Below, one piece after another: positions 8,438-12,531 of a DNA stretch of 12,531 nucleotides. Each line of letters begins with the position of its first letter. The first letter of the stretch is position 1. This DNA comes from DATFGK01 sp046712825 (GTDB taxonomy: Bacteria > Actinomycetota > AC-67), in NCBI GenBank assembly GCA_046712825.1, contig JBKKCR010000024.1, positions 1-12,531 on the forward strand, written 5' to 3'. The notes beneath the pieces are model-generated. The model saw only the letters and a program-made list of their open reading frames with translations, had not been told where the DNA came from and made no database searches. Both the position numbers and the translations under genes were made by a program.

Positions 8438-9430
8438 ATGGCGTTGCAAGGTCTCTCCGCCCGCCGGACGCCCGGCGCCGTCGCGCTGGCGCTCATCGCG
8501 TTCGCCGTCGCGCTCGCGGCCGGCTCTCCAGCCGACGCCGCCCACCGCGTCCGTGAAAAGCAGATAAACCTCGACATCGCGCGCCGGGTTCAGACGCGCC
8601 TCGCGGCGGCCGGGATCCCCGTGGTCATGACCCGCACGACCGACCGGACGATGTCGCTCGGCTCCCGGACGGCGATCGCCAACGCCCGCCGGGTGGACGT
8701 TTTCGTGTCGATCCACAACAACGCCTCACGGAACCGGTCGGCCGGGGGCAGCGAGGTCTACCACCAGATCCGCGGCGGGGCCTCCAAGGTGCTCGGACAG
8801 GCGATCCGCCGCGAGCTCGCGCAGAGTCCGGGCCTTCGTTCGACCCTGCACGCCCGCCGAGGGGACCACGGCGACTACTACTACGTGCTCCGCAACACCA
8901 AGATGCCTTCCGTCATCGTCGAAGGGGCGTACGTATCGAACCCCCGACAGGCCCGGCTACTCGCGAAAGCCTCGTTCCGCCAGAGGCTCGCGGACGCCAT
9001 CGCGAACGGGATCCTCGCGTACCAGCGGACACTAACCGCCAAACCGCTCCCGTCGATGATCGCACCCACCCGCGTGGAGGTTCCCGCACTCCCCGCCCCT
9101 GGGTCGGTCGCCGGGGCTGCGATCAATTCGCGAACCGTGTCGCTGTCGTGGGAGACGACGCCGCTCGCGACCGCGTACAACGTCTATCGCGAGGGAACGT
9201 TGATCGGAACGATCGGCTCCGATCTGATGAGTGCCGGCCGCTTGTCGTTCACCGATGTTTGGGCGGCGCCGGGTCAGCTCTACAACTACGAGATCGCCGC
9301 GGCGAACCGAGTCGCGGATGTCGCGCTGGAGTCGGTGCCGGCGCGCCTGTCGGTTCGAACGCCGCCGATCTTCGTCGCGCTCGACCCAGGCCACGGCGGG
9401 AAAGATCCTGGAGCGATCGGGAGCTACTGA
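8438..9430 (+). CDS. Secreted amidase (Amidase_3) with permuted catalytic domain and FN3-like domain
   Basis: This is a predicted zinc N-acetylmuramoyl-L-alanine amidase, which would cut the peptide stem from peptidoglycan outside the membrane. The 330 residues begin with a signal peptide (1 to about 34, probable cut after SPADA). Next comes an Amidase_3 domain lacking its first strand (35-200): RVREKQINLD with zinc-ligand E40, FVSIHNNA with H93, and VIVEGAYVSN with catalytic E162. An FN3-like domain (about 222-307; VSLSWE, AYNVYREG, YNYEIAAAN) follows. The protein then ends IFVALDPGHGGKDPGAIGSY, which is the missing first strand with zinc-ligand H319. Joining that end to RVREK would recreate an ordinary domain. 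No reading frame continues the domain past the stop. The motifs are intact, so activity is plausible but unproven. The gene faces away from mreB, and its stop is three bases from that of the convergent gene. Confidence 0.9.
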   Translation: MALQGLSARRTPGAVALALIAFAVALAAGSPADAAHRVREKQINLDIARRVQTRLAAAGIPVVMTRTTDRTMSLGSRTAIANARRVDVFVSIHNNASRNRSAGGSEVYHQIRGGASKVLGQAIRRELAQSPGLRSTLHARRGDHGDYYYVLRNTKMPSVIVEGAYVSNPRQARLLAKASFRQRLADAIANGILAYQRTLTAKPLPSMIAPTRVEVPALPAPGSVAGAAINSRTVSLSWETTPLATAYNVYREGTLIGTIGSDLMSAGRLSFTDVWAAPGQLYNYEIAAANRVADVALESVPARLSVRTPPIFVALDPGHGGKDPGAIGSY

Positions 9431-9433
9431 GTC

Positions 9434-10105
9434 CTATAGCTTCTTGGCAATCGCGATCGCATCTTCCCTTTGAAGTGTCGGACCAGCGACCTGGATCCAG
9501 AGGACATCTTCTCTCCAGTTGATGTTGACGTACGACTGCTCTGGTGGAAAGCCGATCACGGCTTCGGTCTCCTTCTTGAGTGGAACCATCTCCACTCGGC
9601 CTCGGATGCAGGGGTCGCCATTCCTCGCGACTTGTTCGCGCCACGACTGAACCCTTTCTGGCATCGAGACCGGATCCATCCACATCTCGACCCGGATGAT
9701 GCCCAGCGGTTCCCCCTCGTACTTGAATGAGATGTGCCGATACCACAGTTCCCCTGAACCCGTGCTCACCCAGATGAAGTCTGGTTTCCCTAAGCCCTTC
9801 GGTTCGCGGGGCCAGAAGGCAAGATACTTTCTTGCCTCTTCTACCGAGGACACGATCCTCCCCTCAGCGGGAGGGCTCTTCGGCGGGTTCGCCCAGTCGA
9901 TCTTTGGCGTCCACACCGGCATGTCCGGGAAGCAGAGGCCCGCCGGGTAAAAACTCGGCTCGCTCGAGGGTGTCGGTGTCGGAGAACTGGAACCGAGCCC
10001 AAGAGGCTTGGATGTGACTTCAGGGGATACGGCGACGAGAGTCGCCACCATCACGAGGCACCCCGCCCCAAGACCGAGTCTCACCCATCGCGTGACGTTA
10101 CCCAC
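9434..10105 (-). CDS. Membrane-anchored extracytoplasmic protein, possibly DUF4367-like
   Basis: I do not recognise a specific function. The 223 residues show a short positive N-terminus, one hydrophobic segment (about 8-27), and a Ser/Pro/Thr linker (SSSPTPTPSSEP, 39-50). A soluble domain with two cysteines (C58, C166) follows. The soluble part has the layout I associate with DUF4367: an early SSVEEARKYLAFWP (86-99) and a closing strand pair with helix, SYVNINWRED through AIAIAKKL. GAGC (13-16) is not a proper lipobox, so I prefer a signal anchor. The start is GTG 10105 with GGAGG five bases upstream; an ATG 30 bases further up lacks one. GC content sampled at 53-58 percent is well below that of radC. 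Its stop nearly touches the amidase stop. Confidence 0.75.
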   Translation of the reverse strand: MGNVTRWVRLGLGAGCLVMVATLVAVSPEVTSKPLGLGSSSPTPTPSSEPSFYPAGLCFPDMPVWTPKIDWANPPKSPPAEGRIVSSVEEARKYLAFWPREPKGLGKPDFIWVSTGSGELWYRHISFKYEGEPLGIIRVEMWMDPVSMPERVQSWREQVARNGDPCIRGRVEMVPLKKETEAVIGFPPEQSYVNINWREDVLWIQVAGPTLQREDAIAIAKKL

Positions 10106-10110
10106 AGCAT

Positions 10111-10115
10111 CCTCC
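10111..10115 (-). promoter_or_regulatory. Ribosome-binding site that selects GTG 10105
   Basis: GGAGG sits five bases before GTG 10105. It favours this start over the in-frame ATG at 10135, from which it would lie inside the coding region. Confidence 0.7.
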
Positions 10116-10122
10116 AATCTGG

Positions 10123-10151
10123 AGCATCTGCCCATTGCGACGAAACGTCAA
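10123..10151 (-). promoter_or_regulatory. Possible promoter of the small membrane protein gene
   Basis: TTGACG (10151-10146) is a good -35 match, but the element 17 bases downstream, GATGCT (10128-10123), is a poor -10. If real, it would start transcription just before the GGAGG and give the gene its own expression. Otherwise the gene would be read through from radC, 50 bases upstream. Confidence 0.3.
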
Positions 10152-10153
10152 TG
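10133..10153. repeat. Imperfect inverted repeat after radC
   Basis: CATT and GACG (10133-10136, 10139-10142) pair with CGTC and AATG (10146-10153) around an AAA loop, with a two-base bulge. It lies two bases past the radC stop and overlaps the possible -35. No T-run follows on the minus strand, so it is at best a weak terminator; an operator for the downstream gene is the other reading. Confidence 0.3.
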
Positions 10154-10155
10154 GT

Positions 10156-10851
10156 CTAGACGCTGAGGCCTCGAATGCTCGACCAACCTCCGGACGCGAC
10201 GATCACATGATCGAGGAACTCCAAACCCAGAAGCGCCGCACCCTCGGCTAGTCGCCGGGTGACGGCGCGATCCTCCGTCGAAGGGGTCGCTTCCCCGGAC
10301 GGATGATTATGCGCGACCAGCACCGCCGCCACACCCGGCTCCCGGAGCGCTGCCGCGAACACCTCACGCGGTTCCATCGGCGCGTGCGCGATGCCGCCGA
10401 TCCCGACCACGACCTCGCGCAGGAGCCGGTGCTTGCGATCGAGCAGCAGCGCGACGCACTGCTCCTGCTCGAGGTGCGCCAGCCGGGGCCCGAGCAGCGC
10501 CGCGGCATCGGCGGGTTTCAGGATCTGCGGCCGGTCGGCGGCGAGGCGCTGCGCGGCCCGGCGGCCGAGCTCCAACGCCGCCACGATCTCCGCGGCGGTT
10601 GCCGGTCCGATCCCCGGGATCGCCACCAGCTCGCTCGCGTGCATCCGCGGGATTGCGCCCAGCCCACCCAGCGCGACGAGCACGCGCGACGCGAACGCGA
10701 GCACGTCCTCGCGTGCGGTCCCGGTCCGTAAGAGAAGCGCGAGGAGCTCGGCGTCGGAGAGCGCCGACGGCCCGAGCGCAGCCAGCCGCTCGCGTGGGCG
10801 ATCGGTCGGCGGGCGTTCCGCGACCCGTACCGGCCGCGGACCCGCGGTCAC
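10156..10851 (-). CDS. radC: RadC-family JAMM/MPN domain protein
   Basis: This is a RadC (UPF0758) family protein. The family was once tied to DNA repair, but that role is disputed and its true function is unsettled. The 231 residues show the N-terminal RERLAALGPSALSDAELLA region (20-38), a helix-hairpin-helix stretch IPGIGPATAAEIVAALELGR (78-97), and the metal-site motif HNHPSG..TPS..D with H181, H183 and D194. The start is GTG, overlapping the ndk stop by four bases (GTGA), without a convincing ribosome-binding site, so coupling to ndk is likely. The C-terminus (IRGLSV) is family-like, so the gene looks complete. I would not have expected radC between ndk and mreB in Streptomyces-type gene order. 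Confidence 0.93.
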   Translation of the reverse strand: MTAGPRPVRVAERPPTDRPRERLAALGPSALSDAELLALLLRTGTAREDVLAFASRVLVALGGLGAIPRMHASELVAIPGIGPATAAEIVAALELGRRAAQRLAADRPQILKPADAAALLGPRLAHLEQEQCVALLLDRKHRLLREVVVGIGGIAHAPMEPREVFAAALREPGVAAVLVAHNHPSGEATPSTEDRAVTRRLAEGAALLGLEFLDHVIVASGGWSSIRGLSV

Positions 10852-11261
10852 CCGAGGTCTGGGAAGAAGAGCCCGAGCTCGCGCTTGGCCGACTCCGGCG
10901 AGTCGGATCCGTGCACGATGTTCTCGGTCATCTCGATCGCGAGGTCGCCGCGGATCGTTCCGAGCGCGGCCTTCTTCGGATCGGTGGCGCCCATCAACGT
11001 GCGCACGACCGGCACGGCCTCGTCGCCTTCGACCGCCATAGCGACGAGCGGCCCGCCGGTGATGAACGACACGAGGTCTTTGAAGAACGGCTTCTCACGA
11101 TGCTCGCCATAATGCTCGCCGGCCATGGCGGAATCCATCGTCAGCATCCGCATCGCGACGATCGAGAGACCTTTCGCTTCCAGCCGCCGGATCACCTCGC
11201 CGATCAAGCGGCGGCGCACCCCATCGGGTTTCACGAGGACGAGCGTTCGCTCGGTGGCCAT
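10848..11261 (-). CDS. ndk: Nucleoside diphosphate kinase
   Basis: Ndk transfers the gamma-phosphate of ATP to nucleoside diphosphates through a phosphohistidine and balances NTP and dNTP pools in the cytoplasm. The 137 residues match the usual bacterial length and begin MATERTLVLVKPDGVRR, with K11 in the nucleotide site. The active-site motif NIVHGSDSPESAKRE gives H117 as the phosphorylated histidine. The frame stays open upstream to 11624, but ATG 11261 is preceded by GGAGG eight bases away and is where family similarity starts. It lies 59 bases after folC and overlaps radC by four bases. Confidence 0.97.
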   Translation of the reverse strand: MATERTLVLVKPDGVRRRLIGEVIRRLEAKGLSIVAMRMLTMDSAMAGEHYGEHREKPFFKDLVSFITGGPLVAMAVEGDEAVPVVRTLMGATDPKKAALGTIRGDLAIEMTENIVHGSDSPESAKRELGLFFPDLG

Positions 11262-11269
11262 CAGGATTT

Positions 11270-11274
11270 CCTCC
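11270..11274 (-). promoter_or_regulatory. Ribosome-binding site of ndk
   Basis: GGAGG lies eight bases before ATG 11261. It confirms the start and rejects the longer frame that runs back into folC. Confidence 0.75.
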
Positions 11275-11286
11275 GTTCGTTCCACT

Positions 11287-11312
11287 GCCTCGTCCGAGGC
11301 GCGCACAGTATA
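11287..11312 (-). promoter_or_regulatory. Candidate ndk -10 element with adjacent palindrome
   Basis: In the folC-ndk gap, TATACT (11312-11307) closely resembles a sigma-A -10 box, though no good -35 precedes it within the end of folC. Directly downstream is the perfect inverted repeat GCCTCG-TC-CGAGGC (11287-11300), which would fall at about the transcription start. It could be an operator or a 5' leader hairpin. Confidence 0.3.
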
Positions 11313-11320
11313 GGGGCCGC

Positions 11321-12531
11321 CTAGTTGAGCCCGAGCACCATCGCGCGCGCCTCGGCCGCCACGGTGAACGACCCGGTAACGAGGATCAGGTCGCCTTCCT
11401 CGGCCAGCTCGATGGCTTGGGCGACGGCGCCCTCGACGGTCGAGACGATCCGGATCTCGGCCCCGAAGCGCGCGGCCTCCTTTGCGATCCGCTCGGCCGG
11501 CGCCGCGCGCGGCGATGGCGCCGTCGTAACGATCACGACGTCGGCGATCGGACCGATCTCGTCCACCACGCCGGCCACGTCTTTGTCGTCGAGCATCCCG
11601 AGTACCAGGAAGAGGCGGTCGCACGCGAACGAATCCTGGACACTATTGGCGAGCTCGAGCGCCGCGGCGGGATTGTGCGCCCCGTCCACGATCAGCAGCG
11701 GCCTTCGGCGAAGCACCTCGATCCGGCCCGGGGACCGCACGCCCGCCAGCGCGGCACGAACCAGGTCCTGTTCCATAGGACGGTCGCCGAGGAACGCGGA
11801 CACGGCGGCGAGCCCGAGCAGGACGTCGGTGGCCATCCGCTCCCCGTAGAGCGGAACGAACACTTGCTCGTAGGTGCCGCCGGCGATGCTGATGTCGAGT
11901 GCCTGTCCCCCGACGGCGTTGTCGCGGCCGTACAGGGCGAAGTCGGTTCCGTCGACGCGCAGGATGGCTCCCATCTCGCGACAGCGCTCCTCGATCACCG
12001 CCCGCACGTCCGCCGAGCGCTCGCCGGTGACGCAGATCGCGGCCTGCTTGATGATCCCGGCCTTCTCGCGTGCGACCTCGACGGGGGTGTTCCCGAGCTC
12101 GGGATGATCAAGCGTCACCTCGGTGATCACCGCCACGCGGCCGTCGATCAGGTTCGTGGCGTCCCACTCCCCGCCCATGCCGACCTCGAAGACACCGACG
12201 TCGACCGCCCGCTCGGCGAACCACTCCTGCGCCAGCATCGTGAGTGTCTCGAAGTACGTGACCCGCTCGCCGAGCGCGTCGACCTGCGCGAGGAACGCCT
12301 CGAGGTACGTGTACGTCTGCGCGAACTCCTCTTCGGAGATCGGCTCGCCGTCGTAGGTGATCCGCTCGCGGACGTCGTGGAGGTGCGGTGAGGTAAAAGT
12401 GCCCACCGTGAGGCCGGCGCCGCGCAGCAGCTCGGTCGCGACCCAGGCCGTCGTGGTCTTGCCGTTGGTCCCGGTGATGTGGATCGACGGATACGTCCGC
12501 TGCGGATGATCGAGCAGCTCCGACAGTGCCC
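11321..12531 (-). CDS. folC: Folylpolyglutamate/dihydrofolate synthase (5' end outside window)
   Basis: FolC adds glutamate to folates and, in many bacteria, also joins dihydropteroate to glutamate. It is an ATP-dependent ligase of the Mur superfamily. The 402 visible residues include the P-loop GTNGKTTT (fragment residues 20-27), FTSPHLHDVRERI, the metal/ATP motif EVGMGGEWDATN, LDH followed by REKAGIIK, and VDGAHNPAA of the C-terminal domain. About 20-40 N-terminal residues lie beyond the window edge; an internal GTG at 12406 is not the start because the P-loop precedes it. FolC more often has GKG at the P-loop; GKT is a form I recall from mycobacterial FolC. TSPHL and the following region argue against a Mur ligase. 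It heads the folC-ndk-radC run. Confidence 0.94.
   Translation of the reverse strand, partial: ALSELLDHPQRTYPSIHITGTNGKTTTAWVATELLRGAGLTVGTFTSPHLHDVRERITYDGEPISEEEFAQTYTYLEAFLAQVDALGERVTYFETLTMLAQEWFAERAVDVGVFEVGMGGEWDATNLIDGRVAVITEVTLDHPELGNTPVEVAREKAGIIKQAAICVTGERSADVRAVIEERCREMGAILRVDGTDFALYGRDNAVGGQALDISIAGGTYEQVFVPLYGERMATDVLLGLAAVSAFLGDRPMEQDLVRAALAGVRSPGRIEVLRRRPLLIVDGAHNPAAALELANSVQDSFACDRLFLVLGMLDDKDVAGVVDEIGPIADVVIVTTAPSPRAAPAERIAKEAARFGAEIRIVSTVEGAVAQAIELAEEGDLILVTGSFTVAAEARAMVLGLN

Noticed and set aside
9453..9460. GCGATCGC palindrome
   Set aside because: It is a single copy within the Ala-Ile codons of a gene. One occurrence in GC-rich DNA carries no weight.
9479..9530. Possible continuation of the amidase domain past the stop at 9430 (premature stop or frameshift)
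   Set aside because: None of the plus-strand frames after 9430 resembles REKxxNL or later Amidase_3 motifs; the DNA encodes the convergent gene instead.
10057..10068. Lipoprotein signal (GAGC) in the small membrane protein
   Set aside because: The position three residues before the cysteine is Gly rather than Leu, Val or Ile, and the hydrophobic stretch continues past the cysteine, so a signal anchor fits better.
11262..11624. N-terminal extension of the ndk frame into folC
   Set aside because: Ndk similarity starts at 11261 with GGAGG upstream, and the extension is arginine-rich shadow sequence of folC.
11417..12391. Plus-strand open frame of 324 codons opposite folC
   Set aside because: It has no domain or ribosome-binding support, and the opposite strand encodes clear FolC motifs throughout.

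Overview
The window is high-GC DNA from what is most likely an actinobacterium, probably an uncultured or deep-branching lineage. The order folC, ndk, mreB, mreC, mreD, PBP2 gene, rodA, rne, rplU matches the arrangement I recall from Streptomyces and relatives. RNase E has the long disordered N-terminal extension typical of the phylum, and FolC has a GKT-type P-loop like mycobacterial FolC as I remember it. No finer placement is possible from this stretch. No gap between genes exceeds about 140 bases, and I saw no RNA gene, insertion sequence or CRISPR array.

Right part, read leftwards on the minus strand: folC (5' end outside the window), ndk, radC, and a small membrane-anchored protein with a possible DUF4367-like domain. 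ndk and radC are translationally coupled. The last gene sits in a block (about 9431-10155) that is clearly poorer in GC than its surroundings and may be an acquired insertion.

Middle: one plus-strand gene (8438-9430) encodes a secreted amidase of the Amidase_3 family whose catalytic domain is out of order. The first strand, with the zinc-binding DPGHGG motif, is absent from the N-terminus. It appears instead as the last 22 residues of the protein, after an FN3-like domain. All four expected zinc and catalytic residues are present, so this looks like a circularly permuted enzyme or the product of an exact segment swap. It is the most unusual thing in the window.

Left part, minus strand from about 8297 down to 1: mreB, mreC, mreD, mrdA (PBP2) and rodA, the core rod-shape elongation machinery, followed after 22 bases by rne and after 17 more by rplU (3' end outside the window). 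Four-base and one-base stop/start overlaps tie mreC-mreD-mrdA-rodA together. MreB filaments with MreC and MreD organise the RodA glycosyltransferase and PBP2 transpeptidase for lateral wall synthesis. The divergent amidase, a potential wall hydrolase, starts only 140 bases from mreB and may share its control region.
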